A stretch of 64,000 bases of DNA from assembly GCA_013397795.1 (NCBI GenBank), contig VZTJ01003857.1, forward strand, positions 370,144 through 434,143, written 5' to 3'. The stretch is from Orthonyx spaldingii (lineage: Eukaryota; Chordata; Aves; Passeriformes; Orthonychidae). This document shows, piece by piece, positions 26,201 to 37,345 of the stretch. Position 1 is the first letter of the stretch; the number at the start of each line of letters is the position of its first letter. The position numbers and the translations under genes were made by a program. The notes below the pieces were generated by a model, which saw only the letters and a list, made by a program, of their open reading frames with translations, made no database searches and was not told where the DNA came from.

Positions 26201-28179
26201 ACACAATGAAAGGTAACTACACCTGATTCTAATCAGTGGAAAATAAGGTAAATTGATATGAAAGATCCATGATTACTTTTTGTAACTTGGAGTGCAATTG
26301 TGTTACAGAAATAAACTTTTCCTGTCCTAAGGGAAAGGTCACCACGAAGGGTAATAAAAATTTGCATTAGAAACAAAGTCATTCCCCTCTTCAATCTGCC
26401 ATCTGGCAGGAAACTGAGGCTGAAATAACAACCAAACACATGCAGGTAAATTTTAGAGCAACTGGTCCTGTGTGTATTTTAAGTAATTGAAACCAGTGGA
26501 ACTCGTTGCGTGATTAAAAACAGATACCTGTCAAGGTGGAGAATTGCATCTTGGGCTATCAGAAATTCAGATGGAGGAGTTGGGTGCTGCTTTTTCACAT
26601 CCCCAGTTCTAGGATTGGTCCAGTGGATTTGGTGATTACAGAAAAATACAGCATCACTGGAGCTCGATGTTTATTTTCTTGCTCATTACCTTTCCTTGCT
26701 CTTGCAGGACAGGTTTAAGGTGTTTGACAATTATTTTGATGGTTTAAGAGGAGCTTAGCAGACCTGAAATTCTGGACAATAATGTTCGTCTACACAGCAG
26801 TTTCACTGTTATTAAGTTCTCCACGCATTTTTGAGATGATTCACAGTTTTGGTATTTAAAACATGTTTATTGATATAAATACTCTTCAGGCAGTTTACAT
26901 TGATCTCAGTACAATCTTAAGTTCTTTTTAGGCACTCAGTGAGTTCAGTGTGCTCAAGCAACTTAGTAAACAGGAAAAAAAAAATTAAAACAAAAAAATA
27001 ATTGCTTGGTTGCTTCCACAGCCTCTCATGAAAGCTCCCCTTGAATGCTTTGGTGGAGACAGAGCATTTGAAGTGCAAAGGTAAAGGCTTCAAATCAAAG
27101 TTCTGGTAAATTGGCAGCTACACCAATATAGAGCCTTTTTATTTTCCTTTGCAAGCTCTCTGCTCCATCCAGCCCAGGAGTGGCACATTAAGGAAATTCC
27201 CAACCTCAAAAGGTTCTTCACAAAATGTGTTGTATTAAATATACCCATGCAAAACAAGTTGTAATGCACCAGTAAAACACCTTTTGTTTCAGCAATACCT
27301 TTTTCAACAATCATCAAGGCCAGCTGTAATCTCAGCTTAAATAATAAACCAGAGACATCTTAGAGGATGAGTCAAGCAGGCACCTGAAACAGCCCCTGGA
27401 AGGGCCTCCCTTTTTTTTAATCCGTTGTCCAAAGGGATCAGTTTGGCACCTAATCCAAGTGTCTCAGCTAAGTGGGGTGGAATTGTGTCTTCAGTTTTTT
27501 TTGTCATAGTTTTACGTAGAAAAATTATCTGAAGTTGCTGAATTTATCATAAGCTAAAGCAGGAGGAATTACCTTGTGGTTTCTATCAAGTAAGAGCACA
27601 CATGTGGACCTTGCTGTGCCAAGAATGTTAATTGATGGTGACTTGACTGTGTTTGATATCAAAGTCAATCAAGGTGATTAACTAATGTGGTGTCTGGTGC
27701 TTGAGTGCACCTAAAGCTTGTGTTGTTTCACAGATCCATGCTCATGCACTGAAACACAGGATTAAGCAAGTGAAGGCTATTTCTTGCCATCTTTTAAAAA
27801 ATTAGTTTTGGGTAAAGTCATGGATTTGTAGTGCTCAATTCAATTTCATCCAGACTGCATCTACCATTGTGGAATTTGCTTATCTCTGTGTTTATTTGAC
27901 ATTATCAGATCTTGCCGTGGTGCAGGCTGGCACACTCCCTGCTGGATTGTGAAAGAGTATTGCTGTCTGACTGCTGATGATACAGGGCTATATTCATGCA
28001 AGGCTTGAAATACAACCACAGAAACTATTAAGTTGAGGGTTATACGTGATGTGTATCATTATTTCTTTTAAACAGAGAACTCTAATGCCCTTCGATATAT
28101 ATTTAATAGAACAATAAGTTACATTTGTACTCTTGTGTTGATAGTAACACCCAAAACAATGTACTGAAGTCTTATTCTA

Positions 28180-28180
<1 letters not shown>

Positions 28181-28236
<56 letters not shown>
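28181..28236 (+). repeat. A56 homopolymer
   Basis: Fifty-six uninterrupted A residues, the longest homopolymer in the window. No retrogene body or target-site duplication could be recognised on either side. Avian CR1 elements do not end in poly(A), so it is not obviously a CR1 tail. Confidence 0.95.
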
Positions 28237-28241
<5 letters not shown>

Positions 28242-30265
28242 CTGGTTGTGCCTGTGTCCTTCTTGGGAAAATAGGGCACTTTACAACATCCAAATATTAT
28301 CTCATCAGATTCTATTTAAGGAGTAATTAACAGACACAGAAAAGAGATAAGCTTTATTTTTGCTGATTATATCTGCAAACTTCTCTTCCAGAGGAACTCA
28401 AAGACCTGCTTTATAGTTTGATGGTCATTTCATGACACCCAGCCCCCTTAAGTCACATATTTCTATCTGCAAAAAGTAAATGTTACACCTGAAGCCTTAG
28501 GACAAATTCTCATCACGTTAATCACAAAATGTAAGGGCAGCCTGAAAAGCCACTTTGTTCCAATGCAGGAAGGTGGCTCTTGCTAAACTTAATACCATTT
28601 ACTAGTTTTTAAAGTCTGTAATTTCCATTCATGTTAGTGCATCCTATATATTATCCTGCTTAGCTGTAGTTTCTGGTGAAGATTAAAGTGGTTTGTTTGA
28701 TGTGTGCAAAGTGACTACAGAAAATGGTAAATTAATTGGAAGGTGTCAGCTCAGGAGAATGTTTTTGACATGAGGGCTGTATGGCTGTTAACAAACAGAC
28801 CAGCTCATTTGTCTCATCATGAAATGAAAATAAAAACCACAACATTGTGAGAAAATCTCGACTAGGAAATGCCTGCAGGACTCTTTGAAGCCTTGGATTC
28901 TTTCCTTGCCTGGGCTTTGGCAGTGTGAGATATGCAAACTACGCTGCACAGAACTGGGGAGTGAACTGGGTTCTGTGCAGAACAGATGGATCAGGGCTAA
29001 GGCAGGGATGTGCACTGCAGATGAGAACAGATTAATACCACAAGGGGAGACTGGGGGAAAATTGGAAAGATGGGGGCATTTGAACTAATTCATGAGTCAT
29101 TTCCAACTGATAGCTGTGCCTTCGGGCACAGTGAATAATACCAAGGAAGCGTATTTAAAATTTTATAAGTTTGTTTTAATGAAGGTTAGAATTAAGAGCC
29201 ACAATTTTGGATGATTAAAAAAATCTCCTGTATTCCCCCATCCTAAAATGTACCTTTGTGATTTAAATACCACCGGGACATGAATTGCTATTTAGAAAAC
29301 CCAGGGCAGATTCATGGACTTGGCACAAAGCTTTTGGGAATGGGATTTTTGGAAGAGCTGTGTGAGCTGGGAGAACATGCTCTTCCCCTTGAATCCAAGC
29401 CACAGAGAGGCAGCTCTGCTGTGTCTGGAGATGTGGTGTGATTTCTAGATCTCATTCAGATGTCTCTCCAAGTCTTTATCTTATCCAAATAGCCTTCAGT
29501 CTTATGAGGTTCAGACTTCCCAAAGCTGTGCCAGGGCAAGTAAATGTAGATTTAAAGATCTTTGAACGAGATCTGCAGGCCTATGTTACAGAACAAGGCT
29601 TTCAACAGAGATGTTTCCCATCACTAAGTTGCTTTACTGTTGCTAATGGATATTTCACTGTGGGCAGACAAACACGTAAAAATAAAGAAGTCCACCTGAA
29701 AATTAAAATTATTCTAACATGCATAAACCCACCAGAAACAATGGAGATATTTGAGAGATGTGTAACTACACAGTATCAGTGAAGTATCAGTATCAGTTTT
29801 GTTAATGGCTTGAAAAGTACAATTCCATGTGTTAGGACATCAAAAATTCTTCATTTTGCAAAGCTCAGAGTGTATGGATGAGCCTGATTACCTGTATTAA
29901 TAATTAATATGGTTCATAAAAGGAAAAAGAAACTGAGAAAAGGAAACATAAAGATAAATGTCTGGATGTTCTGCATTTCCTCTATGACTTCTCAGCAGAT
30001 GATTTTCAGGCTATAGAGGAGGATGTGAAACACTTGACAGTGAGGGAAGATTCTGAGAAAAATCTAAAGAAGATGGGTAGTTCAGTTTACTAGTAAGGAA
30101 ATAATCTGTGTGGGTTTCTGTTCACCAGCACACAAGATGTATTACTCCTCTGGGATAAAATTCTTGCATTCCAGACAAAGCTCAGTGAGAACAGAGAAAG
30201 GTGTAAAATGGCTCACTTGCCTAAAACTTGATTTTCATCCTGATGATTTCATGATTTCATTGCAG

Positions 30266-30358
30266 GTTGCAAATCTGGCCTGTTCCATCTCCAATAATGA
30301 AGAAGGTGTGAAGTTAGTCCGTATGGCAGCCACACAGATCGATAGTCTGTGCCCACAG
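30266..30358 (+). CDS. CTNNA2: CTNNA2 exon A: M-domain (MII) segment, alpha-E equivalent 433-463
   Basis: A 93-nt phase 0/0 exon encoding 31 residues, from VANLACSISNNEEGVK to TQIDSLCPQ. It is bounded by acceptor ttcattgcag and donor gtgagt. The sequence is characteristic of alpha-catenins. The variant residues AATQIDS after VRM fit the neural paralogue better than CTNNA1 (SASQLEA). Alpha-catenin links the cadherin/beta-catenin complex to F-actin at adherens junctions, and the neural form acts in neurite and synapse stability. This exon lies in the MII helical bundle. The arginine in KLVRM aligns with alpha-E R451, reported for the family as an inter-bundle salt-bridge residue in autoinhibition. 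That role is inferred here from alignment by memory. The start was set by the AG acceptor and an uninterrupted frame; upstream intron translation is not catenin-like. Confidence 0.96.
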
Positions 30359-30617
30359 GTGAGTTAAGATTCCTGCTAAAAAAGTACTTGAAAACTCTTT
30401 CAGCATTTAAAAGCATTAGAAGAAGAATATAGCCTTGTCTTTGTCATGAGATTGTTGCCTGATTTCCACGAACTGTGAAAAATGCATCCACATCTTGAGA
30501 GCCATTCACATCAAATGGATTGTAATGCTGTATTTTTAACACAGCCTATAATCGATTTATTCCTTCTCTTGCAAAAAGAATTCACCACTCCTGCTAACAA
30601 ATGGGTTTGACTGACAG
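30359..30617 (+). other. CTNNA2: CTNNA2 short intron A-B
   Basis: A 259-nt intron with a gtgagt donor and a ctgacag acceptor, phase 0. It is much shorter than every other intron in the window (2.3 to over 30 kb). No repeat or ORF of note is seen in it. Confidence 0.93.
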
Positions 30618-30774
30618 GTAATTAATGCTGCCCTCACGTTGGCTGCCAGACCCCAGAGCAAAGTAGCCCAGGACAACATGGATGTGTTCAAGGACCAGTG
30701 GGAGAAGCAGGTGCGAGTCCTCACTGAGGCTGTCGACGACATCACTTCGGTGGATGATTTCCTCTCTGTTTCAG
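30618..30774 (+). CDS. CTNNA2: CTNNA2 exon B: end of MII bundle, alpha-E equivalent 464-516
   Basis: A 157-nt exon (52 codons plus one base) running from VINAALTLAARPQSK through NMDVFKDQWEKQVRVL to DDITSVDDFLSVS. It is flanked by acceptor ctgacag and donor gtactg. The final G joins exon C to make the Glu of ENHIL. CTNNA1 reads AQENMDLFKEQW in the same place, so AQDNMDVFKDQW assigns the exon to CTNNA2. The segment forms the last helices of MII and the hinge into MIII. The Asp of EAVDD aligns with alpha-E D503, one of the charged residues reported in the M-domain interface that keeps the vinculin-binding helix closed. All residues in this stretch are intact, with no frameshift or stop. Confidence 0.97.
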
Positions 30775-33706
30775 GTACTGGGATCAAGGGGCTTTTCTAA
30801 AAACAGACTCCTAAATTAAAGTACTGGGTCAGAGTGGGTAAAAGCTATAATTACTAAAGCATCATTAGTCCATTTCTATTGGAATGCTGATTTTCTGTAC
30901 TCAGTAGGACCGACCACGCCCTGTCAATTAATCCGTGGTTGGCATTTCACCTCCCAGAAAATAGCACCCTATTTGTGCTTCTATTCCTAGAAAAGCTTTG
31001 TTTCAGCTCAGGCACAAAGTAGGATTTTGGCCACCTCTTAAAAATGTGTTCCAGACCTGTGACAGGCTGACAGTATTTGTAGGAATTGTTAGAATCCTTG
31101 TGCAGCTGTGGGCAAGAGGAGGAAAGATGAAGTTTATAGAGCCACAGGATGGTTTGGGCTGGGAGGGTAAAGAAGGGATGGAGAAGAGACGGACACTGAC
31201 CCTGGGCCAGTCTTTTCTCCACCCTCCTGGTGAAGTGCTACAGCTTGTGGCAGAGTGTGTTGTTATAATATGTTCATACCCAGTGAATGCTGTAATTGAC
31301 AGAGGTGCATGGCTTGGGTTAATTTCTGCTGCAGAAAACTCATTTTCCTATTGTGCTTAGAAGGGTGAAATGTCACTGTTGTGAGTAAGGACATGGAGTG
31401 TGCCAAGAGGGCTTTGCTTACTCGAATTGCTCAGAAGGGCCAAACTTCTTGAGACAGTCTGGCCAAAATGTTATGTTTCATTCTACATTATTTTCCTTGA
31501 TGTTTCCTAAATTTTCGAATAGAAGTTTATGAGAGAAAAATATTGGAAGAAAAGATATTTACCCTTTAAAAAAAAACCTCTGAATTTTCTTTTTTTGCCC
31601 TCTTTGTTTTGTTTGGTTGTATCCTGCTACACTTATTAGCAGGGAAATGGTTTGGTTTAGTTAATTACACTCCTCTGTTCAACAGCCCTGTGAGTGTTTA
31701 CTGCAAGCCATGGCAAGAAAATGAAAATGAGCTCTCTGAGTAAAAGGGTACTTCAGAACATGGGAGCACATTGATTTTTATTTGAGATTTGAAGCTGACA
31801 AACACTTTTCAGCAGAATTAGTTCTATAGAGAAATGGATGACCAGGCTGTAAACTGCAGACCCAGTCCACGTGCCAGAGTTGGAAAACTGGCTCAAATGG
31901 ACATTTTCTTCTTTCTTTGAGGACTTTGTTTACTCCGAATGCTTGTATCCATAAACCGGAAGTAATTTGAATGGATGATGGTGTTTTTAATTTCTTTTCC
32001 TCAAATCTTAATTCCTTCTAACAGAGCTTTGACTTAAATCTAAACTTTCCAAGGCAGATGAGAAGTATTATTTCTGTAAAGTTTACATTTTTTTTCCTAA
32101 TTCTTTGCATAGACATCTCTGTTAAACATGAGGAAACAGAGAGCCTGTTGCTCTTGCTGTAAGCTTGGAAGCCTCATCTTACACAGGATATTTTTATTTT
32201 TGGTTGTTAAACCAGTGAAGCATTCAAAATGCCAATATCTGGTTAAATGTACCTCCTGAAATGACACCTCCTCCTCTTCATATTGACTGCCACATTTGAG
32301 GGTGTGTTTTAATAACATGGTGGCTAGCAGAAGAAAGCTGACCATAATTTTAAGAAGTTATTTTATGTTCCAAATACGCTGTCTGTTCAAATCCATGTAT
32401 CACTTCTTGTTGGGCAAAATTTGTTTGTGCCATGGTAAAAGCAATTGGCAATGGTGAAATGGAAACAGTGAAGAAAAATTTTAACAAAGCAGTGCTTTTT
32501 CATTCTGAGTAGGGAGTGTTTTAAACAAAGAATTTTGCCTTGCAAGTTACTCAGATTCACAGCTCAGGGGACTTTCAGTTTGCATCCAGAGTTATTGCAA
32601 AGTAAAATTCGACATCATGTAAAACATTTCAGAAACCCTCAAATGATCCAGCCTTGAAATTTTAACAGTGAGGATCAGCGAGTCATTCTTTTCAGTGGCC
32701 AAGGATAATTAACAAAAAGCAGTTGCTGAACTGATTAATTCTGTTTTACTACTACTACACAGAACAGCATTTCATGTTCTGTTTAAAGGTGTCTCTAGCA
32801 GAAAAAACAAGTTGCTGTTTAGAGTCACTGAGTTTCTCAGGCTGAGTTTGGTCAAAAATGAAATTCAATTGTGGTCTTACTAAAATTATTGTTGACTCTA
32901 CTGACTGCAGGGAAATAATGCCTGACCTAGTCAAAAATCTTCTTCATCTTTTCACACAATTTGTATGTGAGAATACATAAATTACAATAGTGCAGGTCAT
33001 GAGAGTGGATGCCCTGATTCAGAGGAACAGAAATAACAATGCCTTTCCCAAGAATCCAAGAAAGGGGCTTGATATCACCTCCTCTGAGCAGTCACTGTTG
33101 TCAGCTCTTGCTTCAGAATATGCACAGTCACATATAATTACAGTGTGTGTTATTAGGAATTCCCAGCATATTCTCTGGCATAAATGGAGTGAAGGAGATG
33201 AACTGTTCATCCCCAGGTTTTCTGCTACCTACAAAGGCCATTTCCTGTGTTTTTTTCAATATGATTTATTTTCTCTTCTGACTTATTTAGGCAAAACTGA
33301 GCCAAACATAATAAGCATTTATGAGAGTGTGTAAATTCACCTTCAGAAAATTGCCCGACTCTTTATTAGAGGATCTACAAAATATTTCCCCTTTGCATTC
33401 ATTTTAATTACAATTTCATTATGATAAAATTCAGTGTGATGTTTGAAACTAATGTGACTGGTTTTCAAGGGATTTCAGATTGGGACTCACAGTAGAGGTA
33501 TGATGATGTAGCCCAGTCCCTACTAAAGGTAAATATCACGCTGATTTTTACTATTGTGTGACAGAATCGCAGAAGGGCTTTTGCTTTGCAGAGCTGGATA
33601 AAGATAGATATCAATTTTTCAACATACTGACGTTTACCCGAATCAGGAAGCTTTGCTATGAGCAAGAGCGAAATTAAATGAGCTGTATTTTTTCCTTCCA
33701 CCCCAG
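30775..33706 (+). other. CTNNA2: CTNNA2 intron B-C
   Basis: A 2,932-nt phase-1 intron with a gtactg donor and a ttccaccccag acceptor. No recognised repeat or RNA gene. The open frames at about 31.0-31.4, 32.1-32.3 and 33.0-33.3 kb show no protein-family resemblance and lack support as exons. Confidence 0.9.
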
Positions 33707-33907
33707 AAAACCACATCCTGGAAGATGTGAATAAGTGTGTGATTGCTCTGCAAGAGGGGGACGTGGACACGCTGGACAGAACCGCGGGTGCCATCCGGGG
33801 CCGTGCAGCCAGAGTCATCCACATCATCAACGCAGAGATGGAGAACTACGAGACTGGCGTTTACACCGAGAAGGTGCTGGAGGCTACCAAACTGCTCTCT
33901 GAAACAG
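33707..33907 (+). CDS. CTNNA2: CTNNA2 exon C: MIII bundle, alpha-E equivalent 516-583
   Basis: A 201-nt exon entering in phase 1 and leaving in phase 1. It encodes ENHILEDVNKCVIALQEG, DRTAGAIRGRAARVIHII and VLEATKLLSET. The acceptor is ttccaccccag and the donor is gtgaat. The open frame runs past the donor for another 55 nt, but the continuation is not catenin-like and the next exon supplies the conserved VMPRF. This is the first half of the MIII four-helix bundle. The Glu after NHIL and the second Arg of GRAAR align with alpha-E E521 and R551, described as salt-bridge partners of MI and MII in autoinhibition. The residue set ALQEGDVDTLD, not ALQEKDVDGLD, again points to CTNNA2. The exon is distinctly GC-richer than the flanking introns. 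Confidence 0.97.
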
Positions 33908-35884
33908 GTGAATTTGTTGAAATGCTGAAAGATTTATTGGAATATTTCTATTTAGTCATTTAAAACTTCCAGTTAATTCTCGGAGACCCGTAACTCAGAG
34001 GGAAATCTGTGCTTGAAAACAAGATATAAGCAAATAAATTTCATGGCCATGAGTGGGTTTTTATTCTCTACGCAGCGCTGTTGCAGAAGTCACACTGACA
34101 GGAGCCATATAAGAGAAGAGATTCAGTAGCACATCAAGACTGGGCTACTTCATCAAAATTTCTATGATTTGAATAAATAATACACAGCTTTTTGTCCTGA
34201 GTCAGTTGATTATGTATTATGTGTCTCCAGAAAATCATTGCAAACATTACTCTTTGGTCTGTGCACGTGAATGTACTTGTTGATGACTGAAGTGTTGCTA
34301 AACAAAACAACTTTTTGTTGAAAAATACACATAAGCAACGGAAAATGTACCACCTGATTGAAAAAATATAAAAGTCTGCCAGATTGTATAAAATACGTAG
34401 ATGATATAAAAGTAGAAAAGCCTGCTAGATTGATAGACTGGGAAGAAATATTCTTTTTTTTTTTTTTTTTAATCAATCCGTTTTTGCCTTGACAGAACAG
34501 GGATTGGATTCATCTCAGTGTAGGTGATTAGGTCTGTGCTGGTCATTTTAAATCCCTTTATATCAGTGCTCTCAATAATTCAGTGCAGGCAGTGCTACCA
34601 AGTGCTCTCATCTTAAAGCAGTGGGTTTGGGTGGGTTTGGGTGAACCATGCTCTGAATTTCATTGACTTCACAGGCTGGGTCTCCACTCTCTGCCCAGGT
34701 GCCCAGGTAGGATGGAGATGCATGAACTGTGGGTGTCTGGAAGTGTCTGAGCTGATCCTGCCCTGCCTGATTGCACTTGTTCATCTGGGCTTTGAAATCG
34801 TCAGGATTATTTTAGAAGGAACAAATGAAAATTGCACCGGTTCAGGACACATCAGATGTGACTTTCAGACAGAAAGTTCTGTGAGATGGAAAAGCAAAAG
34901 CTGTTGTAGCTCTGCAGTCTCTGTGTTTGCTTTGAGAACAGGAATCGACAAAATGAGCTAAGAAAACCTGATTTGGGGATGATTTAATATTACTTCTGGT
35001 ATTGTAGCCCCGAGCTTAATGTCAGCCTATTTTTTACTACCCAACAAGATTTCAGTGGAATAAGTACTGTAAATTTAGCTTCTTTTTAAAAGTTTATAAG
35101 CTGGTTTTATGAATTCACAGAAGGAAAATAATCTGTTCAGTTTGACATGGTAAAATACTTTGTTGCACTCTTGTGTTAAAGTCATCTCTTGGTCAAGGAG
35201 GGACTATGAAGAATTCTTCCTACCTTTAAGATTTCTTTATTAAACAAAACAAAATGTATATTCTGGCTTTTTACTGGGCTAAAATTTGTGACCCAACATT
35301 CTATAATTTTTTTTTATTAAATATTTTTCAATGGGCAGGTATAAAGTACCATGAAACAGATCAATAATACACAGAGTAAATACCTGTATTCCATATTTAA
35401 TTCACTTTTTGATACAATTTGAATTGTAACTAAGTGCTATAAACTCTGGGCTGAGTGCATCTTGTCAACATCAATGTGTTAATGCTGGGATTCAATAGGT
35501 AAGAACAAGTCGCTGTTCCTCAAATTCAAAGTTATTACTTATTTTTTATTTTGTAAAGTATAAGCAAACTTGTGAGTATTAAAAAAACCTAAAATTATGT
35601 TTACAATGTTAAGAACTTTATATCATGTACAAATTGTGTAGCAGTAGTTCAGGGGACAGAATGGGCCCAAATTCAATGACGCTGATGAAGCTTAAACAAT
35701 TTCTGCCAGTTGTGAATGTGGATCATTAATATTAGAGCACAATTTCTGTCTGCAGCTTTTCAGGCCATTTACAAAGGCATTGATTATGATTTCTGTATGA
35801 TTAAAAATGTAGAATTTACTGACTCTTTTCATTGCCTTAGGATAAAGTGGTTAAAATGGAATTTAGACTCCCCCTGTGCATTCT

Positions 35885-36030
35885 GGAATCACCATCCTTG
35901 GAAGTGTCCAAAAACCCTGTGAATGTGGCACTTGGGGACAGGGTTTAGTGGTGACCACAGTGGTGCTGGGGGAATGGTTGGACTTGGTGGTCTGAGGGGT
36001 GTTTTCCAACCTCAGTGATCCCATGATCTG
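35885..36030 (+). mobile_element. CR1 LINE 3'-end fragment
   Basis: Sense-oriented, short and diverged CR1 tail: atccttggaagtgtccaaaa, gtggcacttggggacagggt, gtgctgggggaatggttgga and tcttttccaacc-type sequence ending tgatcccatgat. The 5' limit is approximate. Confidence 0.85.
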
Positions 36031-36974
36031 GGTGCCTGTGATTCCATACATTTATTTCAATATTCTTTCAATTCCTCACCTCGAGTTCCTGCCCAGTTTT
36101 ATCAAACACCCAAGAATGGTGCCAGTGATTGATTTGGATTCAGGTTCCACCCACAGATGTGCACATCAGAATCTCTGTGAGAAGCACAGTCATGAACATC
36201 TCACTGTTTTCATCTTTATTCCTTCTTCTTTTCTTGTTTTATAATTGACCTTAATTTAGTTTTAAATGTAGTGCTTTTGGAAGCTGGGAAAAATTTAGTT
36301 AAATTGTAATGGAAGGGAAATAAGCACATTACCTTTCTCTTATAATTATTATTTACTTTGAACTGTCAGCTCAGAAAAGGAAAGCCTCTGTTAAGCCTCT
36401 TTTTCCAGACCTTTCACTGTGTTCTGTGAGTATTAGGTTGGATGCAGAGTGGAGAAATATGGATACAGTGTTTTGGAAGGACAAACACCTTGATAATTTT
36501 TTTTTTAGGGGGGAGAAAATTAACCTCTAATGAAAACAATATTGGTAGGTTCTGAGAAATGGAAACTACAAACATTGCTTTCGTAAGCAGTCTGACCTCC
36601 AAGTTTTATTTGTTTGTTGTTGTAATTTACCGCCTTTGGAATATATGGGATGGGTTTTTTAGTGTTTCAGTGCTTTGTTGCCTGTGCTTGCCTCACAAAC
36701 TGCCCGTAAAGCCAAGTATGTGGTAGAGGTCGGGTTCTTATCTCTGACAGCAGCATTAGGGAGTGACAGGCTGGTTAATGTCCTTTTAAAATTGGGAACT
36801 TCCATTTTCCTTTAAGCACCGTAACAAAAACTTAGCTCTCGCTTGCTGATTTTCTCATAAATCCAAGATGAAACCTGTAAAACCACAGAGTCCATGGGAT
36901 TCGCTGGGAACAAACACCAAACTCATAGACTTTAGTGGATGTTACTCATGCAGGAGTAAAGCAGAGCTTCAAGG

Positions 36975-37145
36975 TTCGATTTTTTTGGTTGATTGGTTGG
37001 TTTCGAGGTGTTTTTTTGGTTGTTTCTTTATGGGTTTGGATTTGTTTTGGGGTTTGGTTTTTTTGTTTGTTTGGTTTTGGTTTTCTTTTTTTTTGTTTGT
37101 TTTGGTTTTGTTTTTTTTGTTTTTTTTTTTTGTTTGGTTGGGCGT
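36975..37145 (+). repeat. T/G-rich low-complexity tract
   Basis: About 170 nt composed almost entirely of T and G on the + strand, with runs such as ggtttggtttttttg and ttttgtttgttttggtttt. The open frames here encode Phe/Leu/Trp/Gly-rich strings and are artefacts of composition. Confidence 0.9.
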
Positions 37146-37237
37146 TGTTTCAGGGGTCTCTGTTCAATGTTACATTGGCATTCAGATTTGCAGAAAACTG
37201 TGAAATTATCCTGTTACAACTTGGCCATGAGGAAGGG

Positions 37238-37345
37238 AAAAAAAACCAAACAAACAAATTAGAACCCAAAAAGAAGGGAAGAAGGGTGGCAGGGAAAAGA
37301 GAAGAAAGAAAAGATTAAAAGGAAGAATAAAGGGAAGGGAAGGGA
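37238..37345 (+). repeat. Purine-rich low-complexity tract
   Basis: Strongly A/G-biased + strand sequence (aagaagggaagaaggg, gaagaaagaaaag, gggaagggaaggg) about 95 nt after the T/G tract. Such polypurine stretches can form non-B DNA. That is inference. Confidence 0.8.

Larger units (their letters stand above)
1..30265 (+). other. CTNNA2: CTNNA2 large intron, 3' part (open at left edge)
   Basis: Intronic sequence upstream of the first recognisable exon. It ends in a normal acceptor (tttcattgcag) at 30265. By alignment to alpha-E-catenin numbering it interrupts the protein just before residue 433. It is AT-rich and CpG-poor, with many T and A runs. It contains the CR1 fragments, assembly gap, CR1 reverse-transcriptase relic, palindrome and A56 run listed separately. 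The remaining stretches (about 1-6.9, 7.35-12.4, 12.8-21.0, 21.8-28.2 and 28.2-30.3 kb) show no exon, RNA gene or family-level repeat that I recognise. In mammals LRRTM1 lies inside a CTNNA2 intron, but no long LRR-coding frame is present in this part. Small open frames here look like chance ORFs. Confidence 0.85.

Noticed and set aside
1..30265. Possible nested LRRTM1 gene, expected in a CTNNA2 intron from mammalian synteny
   Set aside because: LRRTM1 has one long coding exon of leucine-rich repeats. No open frame over about 130 codons and no LRR pattern exists here on either strand.
33727..33963. Exon C open frame continuing beyond 33907
   Set aside because: The conserved alpha-catenin sequence stops at SET and resumes with VMPRF at 47215. 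A proper donor lies at 33908, so the extension is intron read-through.
36868..37318. Phe/Leu/Trp-rich open frames resembling membrane segments
   Set aside because: Pure translation of the T/G low-complexity tract, open in three frames at once.
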